Shown here in pieces: positions 54,934 through 63,949 of a stretch of DNA of 64,000 bases; the stretch's first letter is position 1; the number at the start of each line of letters is the position of its first letter. The position numbers and the translations under genes were made by a program. Location: contig NZ_JAGQED010000009.1 in assembly GCF_018304965.1 (NCBI RefSeq), positions 78,063 through 142,062 of the forward strand, written 5' to 3'. Under the pieces are notes generated by a model. That model ran no database searches, was not told where the DNA came from, and was given only the letters and a program-made list of their open reading frames with translations. This DNA comes from Collimonas antrihumi. GTDB lineage: Bacteria > Pseudomonadota > Gammaproteobacteria > Burkholderiales > Burkholderiaceae_D.

Positions 54934-56007
54934 ATGAGTCATTTAACTATCCTATTGCCATTCGGCCTGCCACCGCCGGAACTGGCGCGCGATTTATTGC
55001 GCGAATTGAAACTACCCGCCTTTGCCACCTTGATGGCGCGCGCCAAAAAGGAGCATTCCCGTCAAGAATTTGACGACTTTGCGCGCGCCTTGCCACACGA
55101 AATGTGGTTAAGCTCACAATTTTCCCTGCCTTCGTTTGCCGCGGTTAACGCCGCACCTGGCCAGGACGCGCACAACAGCCCTGCCCTTGCCTGTGCCGCC
55201 ATGCGCGCGCTGGGCCTGAGTGCTGATGAAGGTGTCTGGTTCATGCTCCATCCGGCGCACATCCATATCGCCCGCGATCACCTGGTATTAACCGACATCC
55301 GCCAGATCGGCTTGTCCGAAACGGATTCACGCGAATTGTTCGACGCTGCCGCGCCTTTGTTTGCCGAAGTAGGCAGGCCACTGGTCTACGGCAGCGCCAA
55401 CACCTGGTTCATGCGCGCCGACGACTGGCAGGGCCTGCTTACTTCCACGCCGGACGCTACTTGCGGGCACAACATCGATATCTGGATGCCGCAAGGCGAC
55501 GGTGCCCAAGCCTGGCGCAAGTTACAGAATGAAGTACAGATGCTGTGGTTTGCACATCCCCTGAACCAGCGCCGCGAGATGCAGGGCAAGCAGAGCGTCA
55601 ACTCACTTTGGTTGTGGGGCGGCGCTGCTGCTACGGCGCCAACCGTCGGCCAATACGAGGTATTCAATCTGCCTGATGGTTTCGTCGGCCTCGGCCAGTA
55701 CGCCAAGGCTGCGCATGCGAATGCCAGCGTCGCCGGCATCATCGCCGCCAAACCCGGACACGGCCTGCTGATATTGGATCAATTGATCCAGCCGGCCCTC
55801 ACCGGCGAATGGTCAAGCTGGCTGCAAGAGCTGCAAACCCTGGAAAACACTTGCTTCGCGCCTGTGCTGCAAGCGATGCAGCAAGGCCTGCTGGATAGTC
55901 TTTCCTTGATTATTACCGACAGTACACACGTGCTTGAACTGGCCACCAGCCGGCTCTCGCTCAAGAAATTCTGGCTGAAGCCAGCCCTGACCAGATTGCT
56001 GCCATGA
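54934..56007 (+). CDS. Phosphoglycerate mutase-like (alkaline-phosphatase-fold) protein upstream of recJ
   Basis: A 357-residue protein often found directly before recJ in Burkholderiales and labelled phosphoglycerate mutase in relatives. It starts MSHLTILLPFGLPPPELARDL. WFMLHPAHIHIARDHLVL and NSLWLWGGA are conserved-looking, but the metal-binding Asp/Ser pattern of true iPGM is not apparent, so catalysis is doubtful. TACAAT at 54921-54926 places transcription start at about the ATG, possibly a leaderless mRNA. Its stop overlaps the recJ start (ATGA). Confidence 0.65.
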   Translation: MSHLTILLPFGLPPPELARDLLRELKLPAFATLMARAKKEHSRQEFDDFARALPHEMWLSSQFSLPSFAAVNAAPGQDAHNSPALACAAMRALGLSADEGVWFMLHPAHIHIARDHLVLTDIRQIGLSETDSRELFDAAAPLFAEVGRPLVYGSANTWFMRADDWQGLLTSTPDATCGHNIDIWMPQGDGAQAWRKLQNEVQMLWFAHPLNQRREMQGKQSVNSLWLWGGAAATAPTVGQYEVFNLPDGFVGLGQYAKAAHANASVAGIIAAKPGHGLLILDQLIQPALTGEWSSWLQELQTLENTCFAPVLQAMQQGLLDSLSLIITDSTHVLELATSRLSLKKFWLKPALTRLLP

Positions 56008-57698
56008 CGCGCATAACCACCCGCCCCTATTCTTTCCGCGACTCTGAACGGCTGCACCAGAGCGGCATTCATCCGGTATTGGCGCGTGTGTATAGCGCGC
56101 GCGGCCTGCTCGATGTCAGGGAACTGGAAAGTGAACTGACCGCGCTGATTCCGCCTGCAGGATTGCTGCATATAGACGCTGCCGCCAGTTTCCTGGCCGA
56201 CGCCATCGCCGCGCAAAAGAAAATGGTGATCGTCGCCGACTACGATTGCGACGGCGCCACCGCCTGTGCGGTCGGTCTGCGCGGCCTGCGGCTGCTGGGC
56301 GCCAACATCGATTTCATCGTACCGAACCGGTTTGAGTACGGCTACGGCCTGACACCGGAAATCGTCGAACTGACGGCACGCGAGAAATCGCCAGACATCA
56401 TCGTTACGGTCGACAACGGCATCGCCAGCATCGACGGCGTGGCTGAGGCCAACCGGCGCGGGATTGAAGTAGTAGTTACCGACCATCACTTGCCCGCAGA
56501 CACGCTGCCGGCCGCCCGCGTCATCGTCAATCCGAACCAGCCGGAATGCGGCTTTCCCAGCAAGAACCTGGCCGGTGTCGGCGTCATGTTCTACGTTTTG
56601 CTGGCGCTGCGCGCCGAAATGCGCAAGCGCGGCGTGTTTGACGCCAAGAGCCAGCCGAAACTGGATGTACTGCTCGATCTGGTGGCGCTCGGCACCGTCG
56701 CCGACGTCGTCAAGCTGGACGCCAACAACCGCATCCTGGTAGCGCAAGGATTGAAGCGCATGCGCGCCGGCCGCATGCATGCCGGGATTGCCGCCCTGTT
56801 TCGCGCCGCCGGCCGTGAGGCGCGTCGCGCCACGCCGTTCGACCTTGGCTTTGCCTTGGGTCCGCGCCTGAACGCGGCCGGTCGCCTGGCCGACATGGCG
56901 CTGGGCATCGAATGCCTGACCACCGACGACGAAGGCCGCGCCTGGGCCATCGCCCAGCAGCTCGACACCATCAACCGCGAACGGCGCGATATCGAAGCCG
57001 GCATGCAGGATACCGCGCTGGCATTGCTGGACGATTTCAAGCCGCAGGACAGCACCACCATCAGCGTGTTCGACGCATCCTGGCATCAGGGCGTGATCGG
57101 CATTGTTGCTTCTCGTCTCAAGGATAAATTCTATCGGCCTACGATTACTTTTGCGCCGGGTGGCGAAGGGTTGATCAAAGGTTCAGGGCGTTCGATTCCT
57201 GGCTTTCATTTGCGCGATGCGCTGGATCTGGTGTCCAAGCATGCGCCTAGCCTGATCCAGAAATTCGGTGGCCATGCGATGGCAGCCGGTTTGACGATCC
57301 GTGCGGATGCGTTCGACGCTTTTGCCGAGGCCTTTGAAAAAGTCGGGCGTGAATGGCTGGGGCAAAGCCAGCTGGAACGTGTGGTTGAGACCGACGGGCC
57401 GTTGGAGGATGCTTATTACACTACGCAATTCATTGAGTTAATGGAGGGCCAGGTGTGGGGCCAGGGCTTTGCGCCGCCGCTGTTTTGCGATGAGTTCCGG
57501 GTGGTTAGCCAGCGTATTTTGAAGGAGAAGCATTTGAAGTTGCTGCTGGAGCGGAATGGCACGCGCTATGATGCAATCTGGTTTGGGCATACGGATGAGT
57601 TGGGCAGTAAGGCTAAGGTGGCGTTTCGGTTGGATGCTAATGAATATAATGGCGTTACCAAGGTGCAGTTGATGATTGAGCATGCGGAGGCAATGTAG
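56004..57698 (+). CDS. recJ: Single-stranded-DNA-specific exonuclease RecJ
   Basis: 5'-3' ssDNA exonuclease for recombination and mismatch repair, 564 residues. DHH phosphoesterase motifs: D79-YDCDG83 (ADYDCDG), TVDNGIAS, and V-T-D160-H161-H162. DHHA1 domain follows with GKFGGHAMAAGLTI-type segment (QKFGGHAMAAGLTIR) and an OB-fold C-terminal (GNTRYDAIWFGH-like). All expected domains and usual length. ATG overlaps the preceding gene stop by four bases, so it is translationally coupled. Confidence 0.96.
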   Translation: MTRITTRPYSFRDSERLHQSGIHPVLARVYSARGLLDVRELESELTALIPPAGLLHIDAAASFLADAIAAQKKMVIVADYDCDGATACAVGLRGLRLLGANIDFIVPNRFEYGYGLTPEIVELTAREKSPDIIVTVDNGIASIDGVAEANRRGIEVVVTDHHLPADTLPAARVIVNPNQPECGFPSKNLAGVGVMFYVLLALRAEMRKRGVFDAKSQPKLDVLLDLVALGTVADVVKLDANNRILVAQGLKRMRAGRMHAGIAALFRAAGREARRATPFDLGFALGPRLNAAGRLADMALGIECLTTDDEGRAWAIAQQLDTINRERRDIEAGMQDTALALLDDFKPQDSTTISVFDASWHQGVIGIVASRLKDKFYRPTITFAPGGEGLIKGSGRSIPGFHLRDALDLVSKHAPSLIQKFGGHAMAAGLTIRADAFDAFAEAFEKVGREWLGQSQLERVVETDGPLEDAYYTTQFIELMEGQVWGQGFAPPLFCDEFRVVSQRILKEKHLKLLLERNGTRYDAIWFGHTDELGSKAKVAFRLDANEYNGVTKVQLMIEHAEAM

Positions 57699-57734
57699 CT
57701 CATTTTGAAATTTGGAATCTTGTGCTCCGTGGCC

Positions 57735-57766
57735 CTATTTAACTATTTAACTATTTAACTATTTAA
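57735..57766. repeat. 8-bp tandem repeat, four perfect units
   Basis: CTATTTAA four times between recJ and the GlxA-type regulator gene. The stop codon of that regulator lies within the last unit. Being after both stops, length changes would not alter proteins. Confidence 0.9.
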
Positions 57767-58770
57767 CTGTTGGTTTGGCGTTGGTGGCTTGGCGGGAGAC
57801 TTTCGAATTTGCTCCAGACACGGCGTAATTGGCGGGTTGAATTGAAGCCTGCTTGTTGCGCTACTTGCTCCATGTCTAGCTTGGACTGGGTCAGCAGTTC
57901 GCGTACCAGGGCAACGCGGATTCGCTGGATGTAGTCGACCAGGCTGCTGCCGGTATGTTCGCGGAACAGGCGGGTCAGATGGCGTTCGCTGGTGCAGGCA
58001 ATATCTGCCAGCTGTTGTAAATCCCAATCGTTCGCAGGGTTGCCGATCACGGCGTCTTGTACCCGGTGTACCGCTGGATGCAAGTGATTGCGGCATGCCA
58101 GCCATGGCGACAATTGCGGATCGCTTCCGGCACGCCGCATATAAACAACCAGCGATCTGGCAATCGAAGCGCTGCGGGCGTGGCCGCAAATTTGCGCTAC
58201 CACATGCAGCGCCAGATCGATGCCGGTGGTAACGCCTGCGCTGGTGTACACGTTGCGATCTTCGACAAAAATCCGGTTTTCTAAAACATGCGCACGCGGC
58301 GCGATGCGGCGCAGGTCATCGCAATGGCTGTGATGCGTGGTGCACTGGCGGCCGTCGAGCAAACCGGCGTAACCGGCCAGCAAGGCGCCGCTGCAAATGC
58401 ATAATAATTTATGCGACGCGCCCCAATGGGTGCGCAGCCAGCTCACTGCGCGTTGATCGGCCATGCTGCTGAAATCGTCGTCGCTGCCGGTGCAACCGTT
58501 GAGCACCAGGATGGCATTGGCGGGCAGGCTATCCGGCAGTGGACCAAAGCCGGTTAAGCCAAGTCCTATGGAAGTACTGATGTTGTCCGCCGCGCTGATA
58601 TAGCGCACATCGAAGAAATTCGGCCGCCCTTCGCGCTCGGCGATCCGGTTGGCATAGCGCAGCACTTCCGCCGGACCGATCAGGTCAAGCGCCATGGTGG
58701 CGTCGCGCAGCAGGAAATAGACCGGAATGGTGATTTCACCGGCGCCCATGTTGTCGGCTATTGCAACCAT
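57763..58770 (-). CDS. GlxA family transcriptional regulator (DJ-1/PfpI plus AraC domains)
   Basis: A 335-residue regulator. Residues about 15-190 form the DJ-1/PfpI-like sensor domain (PVYFLLRDATMALDLIGPAEVL, LLCICSGALLAGYAGLLDGR with a nucleophile-elbow Cys), and the last 100 residues the AraC helix-turn-helix (LQQLADIACTSERHLTRLFREHTG, EQVAQQAGFNSTRQLRRVW). GlxA regulators control metabolism of amines, choline or isonitriles in relatives. It overlaps the end of the DJ-1/PfpI gene by 13 bp, so the two are one operon. Confidence 0.9.
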   Translation of the reverse strand: MVAIADNMGAGEITIPVYFLLRDATMALDLIGPAEVLRYANRIAEREGRPNFFDVRYISAADNISTSIGLGLTGFGPLPDSLPANAILVLNGCTGSDDDFSSMADQRAVSWLRTHWGASHKLLCICSGALLAGYAGLLDGRQCTTHHSHCDDLRRIAPRAHVLENRIFVEDRNVYTSAGVTTGIDLALHVVAQICGHARSASIARSLVVYMRRAGSDPQLSPWLACRNHLHPAVHRVQDAVIGNPANDWDLQQLADIACTSERHLTRLFREHTGSSLVDYIQRIRVALVRELLTQSKLDMEQVAQQAGFNSTRQLRRVWSKFESLPPSHQRQTNS

Positions 58771-59360
58771 CGATACTCCATCTGTCTGGCAGTGGCGGCA
58801 GCCAGTTCGGATCCAGCCAATCGCTCGACCAGATGCAGGCTCATGTCGACGCCCGCTGAAATACCGCCGGAAGTGACCACTTTACCGCAATCTACCCACG
58901 CCACATCACGCTTGACAGAAAGCGCCGGAAAACCTGTCTGCAAATCATCCTGATCCTCCCAATGCGTGGTGACATCCAACCCATCCAGCAAACCCGCCTT
59001 GGCCAACAGGAAGGCGCCGGTACAGACCGAAGCGGTGATAACCGTACCCAGCGACTGCGTAGCGATCCAGTCGATCACCGCGTCGTTATTGAGGATGGCA
59101 GAAACATTGCCGCCGGGCACCAGCAGCACATCCAATTCCGCAGATGGCAGCAACACACAGTCAGGCAGCACTTTCATGCCGCCGCGAGCGCGCACCGGAC
59201 GCATGCTCGGCGCCACCAGAAAACATTGGAACAGGTTTGCGGCAGCATGATTGCCGTTGCTTCGGCCATGCACCCGGGCCGCGGTGGAAAACACTTCGTA
59301 AGGGCCGGAAAAATCCAGAATTTCAACATCGTCAAAAACCAGTATTCCTACGCTCAGCAT
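58758..59360 (-). CDS. DJ-1/PfpI family protein (isonitrile hydratase-like)
   Basis: A 200-residue DJ-1/PfpI superfamily protein. The nucleophile elbow is C113 in ASVCTGAFLLAKAGLLDG; D17 and E22 in LDFSGPYEVF are near the active site as in isonitrile hydratase. THWEDQDDLQTGFPAL and GKVVTSGGISAGVDMSLHLVERL match that subgroup. The substrate is not known. First gene of a two-gene unit with the GlxA-type regulator, 13 bp overlap. Confidence 0.88.
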   Translation of the reverse strand: MLSVGILVFDDVEILDFSGPYEVFSTAARVHGRSNGNHAAANLFQCFLVAPSMRPVRARGGMKVLPDCVLLPSAELDVLLVPGGNVSAILNNDAVIDWIATQSLGTVITASVCTGAFLLAKAGLLDGLDVTTHWEDQDDLQTGFPALSVKRDVAWVDCGKVVTSGGISAGVDMSLHLVERLAGSELAAATARQMEYRWLQ

Positions 59361-59558
59361 GCTTAGACCTCATTCAACTCACGAGAAGTCCGGGGCCGGA
59401 CTTTTATCGTTGAAATCAGATTAAGCCTAAGGCGGGTATCGCGAAATGCTCCCTGTAGACATAATGCGGACAAAACCGGACATCCTGGCTTGCCGTCAAC
59501 GATCGACTCAACTATCACCTGTTGCCTTAATCGACATCGCTATGCCCATTCAAACCAA

Positions 59559-59593
59559 TTGCATTTTATATCCGAACCAGTATAATCAACCTG
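59559..59593 (+). promoter_or_regulatory. Promoter of the toxin-antitoxin pair, possibly leaderless
   Basis: TTGCAT (59559-59564) and a perfect TATAAT (59581-59586), spacer 16. The GTG start of the toxin begins seven bases after the -10, at the expected transcription start, so the mRNA may lack a leader. Confidence 0.65.
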
Positions 59594-59925
59594 TGAAACC
59601 GGTGCGTTTCCTTGGCGATTCGTTGAAATGCCTGCGCCAGTTTCCCGAAGATGCAAAGCAAGATGCTGGCTATCAACTTGATAAAGTGCAAAAGGGCAAA
59701 CAGCCGGATGACTTTAAACCCATGCCGTCAATCGGCATGGGCGTTGAAGAAATCAGGATAAGGGACGCTTCGGGCATTTATCGGGTTATATGCGCAGCGA
59801 CAGCGCGCCTTACTGATGCTGTATATGTGCTTCACGCTTTCCAAAAGAAGACGCACGCCACGGCCAGACACGATATTGACATTGCCAGGGAACGCCTTGC
59901 GCAAGTGATGAGAGGTAACAAATGA
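59593..59925 (+). CDS. RelE/ParE family toxin (phage Gp49-like, DUF891)
   Basis: A 110-residue toxin of a type II system. VKPVRFLGDSLKCLRQFP, DAGYQLDKVQKGKQPDDFKP, VEEIRIRDASGIYRVICAA and YVLHAFQKKTHATARHDIDIARERL follow the HigB/Gp49-like pattern; relatives cleave ribosome-bound mRNA. GTG at 59593 gives the family length; an ATG at 59542 would precede the promoter. Toxin-first order and ATGA overlap with the antitoxin gene are typical of this subgroup. Confidence 0.9.
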   Translation: MKPVRFLGDSLKCLRQFPEDAKQDAGYQLDKVQKGKQPDDFKPMPSIGMGVEEIRIRDASGIYRVICAATARLTDAVYVLHAFQKKTHATARHDIDIARERLAQVMRGNK

Positions 59926-60203
59926 GCAAAATCGAAAGCTACGCCAGCGTGTGGGACGCGCTTGCCGACACACCGGAGCAAGCCGCAAATCTGCGCGCCA
60001 GGGCTGAGCTGATGCAACAGATTGCCGATATCGTGAAGGAAAGCGCTTGGACGCAGACTGAGGCAGCCAGCCATTGCGGCGTGACGCAACCGCGCGTCAA
60101 CGACTTGTTGCGAGGTCGGGTATCGCGCTTTTCGCTGGATGCACTGGTGAATATCGCTGCAGCGCTTGGCCGCCGTGTGCACGTTGAACTCGAGGTTGCC
60201 TGA
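59922..60203 (+). CDS. XRE family antitoxin (HigA-like)
   Basis: A 93-residue antitoxin with a helix-turn-helix at about 45-80 (WTQTEAASHCGVTQPRVNDLLRGR, HTH_37 group). It should bind and neutralise the RelE-like toxin and repress the shared promoter. The ATG overlaps the toxin stop (ATGA). Convergent with the following lipoprotein gene. Confidence 0.9.
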   Translation: MSKIESYASVWDALADTPEQAANLRARAELMQQIADIVKESAWTQTEAASHCGVTQPRVNDLLRGRVSRFSLDALVNIAAALGRRVHVELEVA

Positions 60204-60209
60204 TAGCGT

Positions 60210-60974
60210 TTAACGTACCGGCAGAAACTGCAAAAACGTACCACCCACCATATTCTGCAAATAACTGATTCCGGCACGCTTATATTTTTCAGTCGTCATC
60301 TCGGCCAGCAGATCGATGCGACCGATGATCTTGCCAAACTCTCTTTCGAAACTGATATTGCGTTCACTGTCGCTGATATCGTTGGACAACAGCAAAGGCT
60401 GGCCCGCGGGATTTTTCCGGCTGTTCAATATCCACGACGCTATCTCCATGTTGCGCGCGGCGTTGTACAGATATTGGGCGTCGAAACCGTCAATCAGATA
60501 AAACCTGGTTTTACCGCCATGCGCGACGATGATCATGTCGGCCGCGCCGTAGATAAAAGCCGCCACCCGGTCGCCGCTGAAATCCGGGGTTAGCGCCAGC
60601 GATAACGCCTGAATATCATGCCTGCCTTGCAACTCAGGCCACGGCTGGCGCGCTTCGATAGCATCACGCACGCGCTTGATCGCCAGCTCGCGGCTGGTAG
60701 CGGTCTTTTTCCACTCGGCAGGATTGCGTCGGTACAACTTATCCAGCAAGCGATAAAGACTATCCAGATTGTCGCGCATGGCAAGGGTGGCGAAACGATT
60801 GACATCGGACTGCGCCAGTTCCGAACCGCTGCTGGAAGCTCCCTGAACTTCGCCGTGCGGCGCCGGCGTCGGCGCCAGCAGGCCGCAAGCACCGAGTCCC
60901 AGACACAGCGGGATCACCAATAAAAATGATGACAAACAGACATTGCAACGACTGATATTTGCCTTAATCGACAT
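60210..60974 (-). CDS. Hypothetical lipoprotein
   Basis: A 254-residue protein that I cannot assign. Signal with lipobox LGAC (Cys30), followed by a Pro/Ser-rich linker and a globular domain containing MRDNLDSLYRLLDKLYRRNPAEW, RVAAFIYGAADMIIVAHGG and RFYLIDGFDAQYLYNAARNMEIA. The domain looks well conserved in composition and is probably periplasmic. An ATG three codons earlier is also possible. Convergent with the antitoxin gene, divergent from prfB. Confidence 0.72.
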   Translation of the reverse strand: MSIKANISRCNVCLSSFLLVIPLCLGLGACGLLAPTPAPHGEVQGASSSGSELAQSDVNRFATLAMRDNLDSLYRLLDKLYRRNPAEWKKTATSRELAIKRVRDAIEARQPWPELQGRHDIQALSLALTPDFSGDRVAAFIYGAADMIIVAHGGKTRFYLIDGFDAQYLYNAARNMEIASWILNSRKNPAGQPLLLSNDISDSERNISFEREFGKIIGRIDLLAEMTTEKYKRAGISYLQNMVGGTFLQFLPVR

Positions 60975-61177
60975 GTATGGCAAGACCCGGTAGGTGAATC
61001 ATCAAGCTCGCATCCATTGTAGAGAGTTGCAGGTTCGATAGCGGCCTTGTTGCAATGGTTCACATTTGTGCATATTCATCGAAAAAAGATCGCCAAAAAT
61101 AGGCGAAATACAAACAGCAGGGCCATCTGCCATGGCGCTGGCGTATAATTTAGGGTTTGATTGCAAAAGAGCCGAAA

Positions 61178-62282
61178 ATGGAAGCCGAACGCTTAAATTC
61201 CCTACAAAACCTGCTTGCGGACCTGACCAGCCGCGAAGCCGAACTTCGGAGGTATCTTTGACTTCGATACGAAGTTAGAGAAACTCGACCAGGTCAATGG
61301 CGAACTGGAAGATCCGGAAGTCTGGAACGACCAGAAACGCGCCCAAGACCTGGGCAAGGAAAAGAAATCCCTGGAAGCCATCGTCCTGACGCTGACCAAG
61401 ATCGAAGCCGATCTGCGCGACACCAGCGACCTGTTCCAGATGGCTCGCGAAGAGCAGGACGAAGAAACCATAGAGGCTGTCGAAGCCGATACCGAAGGCT
61501 TGCGCAAGCTGGTCGAAGGCATGGAATTCCGCCGCATGTTCAGCAATCCGATGGATCCCAACAACTGCTTCATCGATATCCAGGCAGGCGCCGGCGGTAC
61601 CGAAGCGCAGGATTGGGCATCGATGCTGTTGCGCCAGTATTTGCGCTATTGCGAACGCAAGGGTTTCAAGGTCGACATCCTGGAACAGTCCGACGGTGAA
61701 GTGGCCGGCATCAAGACCGCCACGCTGAAGGTCGAGGGTGATTACGCCTACGGCTTCCTGCGCACTGAAACCGGCGTGCACCGGCTGGTGCGCAAATCGC
61801 CTTTCGACTCTGCCAACGGCCGCCACACTTCATTTTCCAGTCTGTTCGTGTACCCGGAAGTGGATGATTCGATCGATATCGATGTCAACCCGGCCGATGT
61901 CCGCGTCGATACCTACCGCGCATCCGGCGCCGGTGGTCAGCACATCAACAAGACCGACTCCGCAGTGCGCCTGACGCATATGCCGTCCGGTATTGTCGTG
62001 CAATGCCAGAACGACCGCAGCCAGCACCGTAACCGCGCTGAAGCGTGGGACATGCTGAAAGCTAAACTTTATGAACTGGAATTGCGCAAGCGCATGAGCG
62101 AGCAGCAAAAGCTGGAAGACTCCAAGACCGATGTCGGCTGGGGCCACCAGATTCGCTCTTACGTGCTGGATCAATCGCGCATCAAGGATTTGCGTACCAA
62201 CTTTGAGAGCGGCAATACCAAGGCCATCCTCGACGGCGATCTTGACGACTTCATCGCAGCCTCGCTCAAGCAAGGCGTGTAA
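61178..62282 (+). CDS. prfB: Peptide chain release factor 2, programmed +1 frameshift
   Basis: Releases finished proteins at UGA and UAA. The coding sequence is 61178-61258 joined to 61260-62282, giving 367 residues. At 61256 the site CTT-TGA-C follows a CGGAGG ribosome-binding-like stimulator at the right distance; ribosomes shift +1 there, and the UGA senses RF2 level. The SPF codon-recognition tripeptide is in [17 protein letters not shown], and the catalytic GGQ in [22 protein letters not shown] at 61144-61149 is a likely -10. LysS follows 100 bases on, the usual pairing. Confidence 0.97.
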
Positions 62283-62383
62283 GTTACAAAGCAGTTGCAA
62301 ACCATGCCACGGACCAGGTCCGTGGCAATGTCTTTCTCGCCGCACCACAGACGTTTCACCGCACCACTTTAAAAGACACTGAC

Positions 62384-63910
62384 ATGACGACAGACAATCA
62401 GCAGCAACCTGTCCCGCAAGACGAAAATAAAATCATCGCGGAACGCCGCAGCAAGCTGACCGCCCTGCGCACGCAAGGCGTGGCCTTCCCTAACGACTTC
62501 CGGCCGACGCACAAAGCCGCCAGCATCCAGGCCGAATATGCCGGGCAGGAAAACGAAACGCTGGACGCCGCCGCAGTCAAGGTTGTGGTTGCCGGTCGCA
62601 TGATGTTGAAACGGGTGATGGGCAAGGCTTCCTTCGCCACTCTGCAGGACGCCTCCGGCAGCAATGCCGACGGCCGCATCCAGCTGTTCATCACCAAAGA
62701 AAATATCGGCGAAGACAATTACGACAGCTTCAAGCATTACGACCTGGGTGACATCCTCGGCGCCGAAGGCACGCTGTTCAAGACCAAGACTGGCGAACTG
62801 TCGATCAAGGTAACTACCCTGCGCCTGCTGACCAAATCACTGCGCCCGCTGCCGGACAAATTCCACGGCCTGGCCGATCAGGAAACCAAATACCGCCAGC
62901 GTTACGTCGACCTGATCATGAATGAAGACACACGCCGCACCTTCAAAGTGCGTACCGCTGCGATGTCGTCGATCCGTCGCTTCATGGAAAAAAACGACTT
63001 CATGGAAGTCGAAACGCCGATGCTGCACGCCATCCCCGGCGGCGCCGCGGCCAAGCCGTTCATCACCCACCACAATGCGCTGGACATGCAGATGTTCCTG
63101 CGTATTGCGCCTGAGCTGTATCTGAAGCGCCTGGTGGTTGGCGGTTTCGAACGCGTGTTTGAAGTCAATCGTAACTTCCGTAATGAAGGTGTGTCACCGC
63201 GCCACAATCCGGAATTCACGATGATGGAATTCTATGCGGCGTACGTCGACTATCAATGGCTGATGAATTTCACCGAGCAAGTGATCCGTCAGGCTGCTAT
63301 CGATGCCCACGGCACCGCCACCCTGACTTATCAAGGCCGCGAACTGGATCTGAGCAAGCCGTTCCAGCGTTTGACGATTGTCGGCGCCATCAACAAATAT
63401 GCGCCGCAATACCAGGATGCGCAACTGCAAGATGCCGAGTTCATCAAGGCCGAATTGAAAAAATTCGGCGTCAAGCCACACGCCCATGCCGGCCTCGGCG
63501 CGCTGCAACTGGCCTTGTTTGAAGAGACCGCAGAAGCGCAATTGTGGGATCCGACCTATATCGTCGATTATCCGGTCGAAGTATCGCCGCTGGCACGCGC
63601 CTCCGATACCGTACCAGGCATCACCGAACGTTTCGAGTTGTTCGTCACCGGCCGTGAAATCGCCAACGGCTTCTCCGAGTTGAACGACTCTGAAGACCAG
63701 GCCGCCCGCTTCCAGGCGCAGGTTGCAGCCAAAGACGCCGGCGACGAAGAAGCCATGTTCTTCGACGCCGATTACATCCGCGCGCTGGAATACGGCATGC
63801 CCCCGACCGGCGGCTGCGGCATCGGCATCGATCGCCTGATGATGCTAATCACCGACTCGCCAAACATCCGCGACGTACTGCTGTTCCCACATCTCCGCCG
63901 CGAAGACTGA
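62384..63910 (+). CDS. lysS: Lysine--tRNA ligase (class II)
   Basis: Charges tRNA-Lys. The 508-residue protein has an N-terminal OB-fold anticodon-binding domain (about 55-150, [21 protein letters not shown]) and a class II catalytic core: motif 1 around [21 protein letters not shown], motif 2 [26 protein letters not shown] (quoted in part: [17 protein letters not shown]), motif 3 [14 protein letters not shown]. Standard length. Directly downstream of prfB, on the same strand. Confidence 0.97.
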   Translation: MTTDNQQQPVPQDENKIIAERRSKLTALRTQGVAFPNDFRPTHKAASIQAEYAGQENETLDAAAVKVVVAGRMMLKRVMGKASFATLQDASGSNADGRIQLFITKENIGEDNYDSFKHYDLGDILGAEGTLFKTKTGELSIKVTTLRLLTKSLRPLPDKFHGLADQETKYRQRYVDLIMNEDTRRTFKVRTAAMSSIRRFMEKNDFMEVETPMLHAIPGGAAAKPFITHHNALDMQMFLRIAPELYLKRLVVGGFERVFEVNRNFRNEGVSPRHNPEFTMMEFYAAYVDYQWLMNFTEQVIRQAAIDAHGTATLTYQGRELDLSKPFQRLTIVGAINKYAPQYQDAQLQDAEFIKAELKKFGVKPHAHAGLGALQLALFEETAEAQLWDPTYIVDYPVEVSPLARASDTVPGITERFELFVTGREIANGFSELNDSEDQAARFQAQVAAKDAGDEEAMFFDADYIRALEYGMPPTGGCGIGIDRLMMLITDSPNIRDVLLFPHLRRED

Positions 63911-63949
63911 TCAATCAGCAGCAACGCAGTCAAATGGGGTCAGAGCCGC

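Noticed and set aside
55779..57086. 435-codon minus-strand open frame
   Set aside because: Antisense to recJ, which has all DHH motifs.
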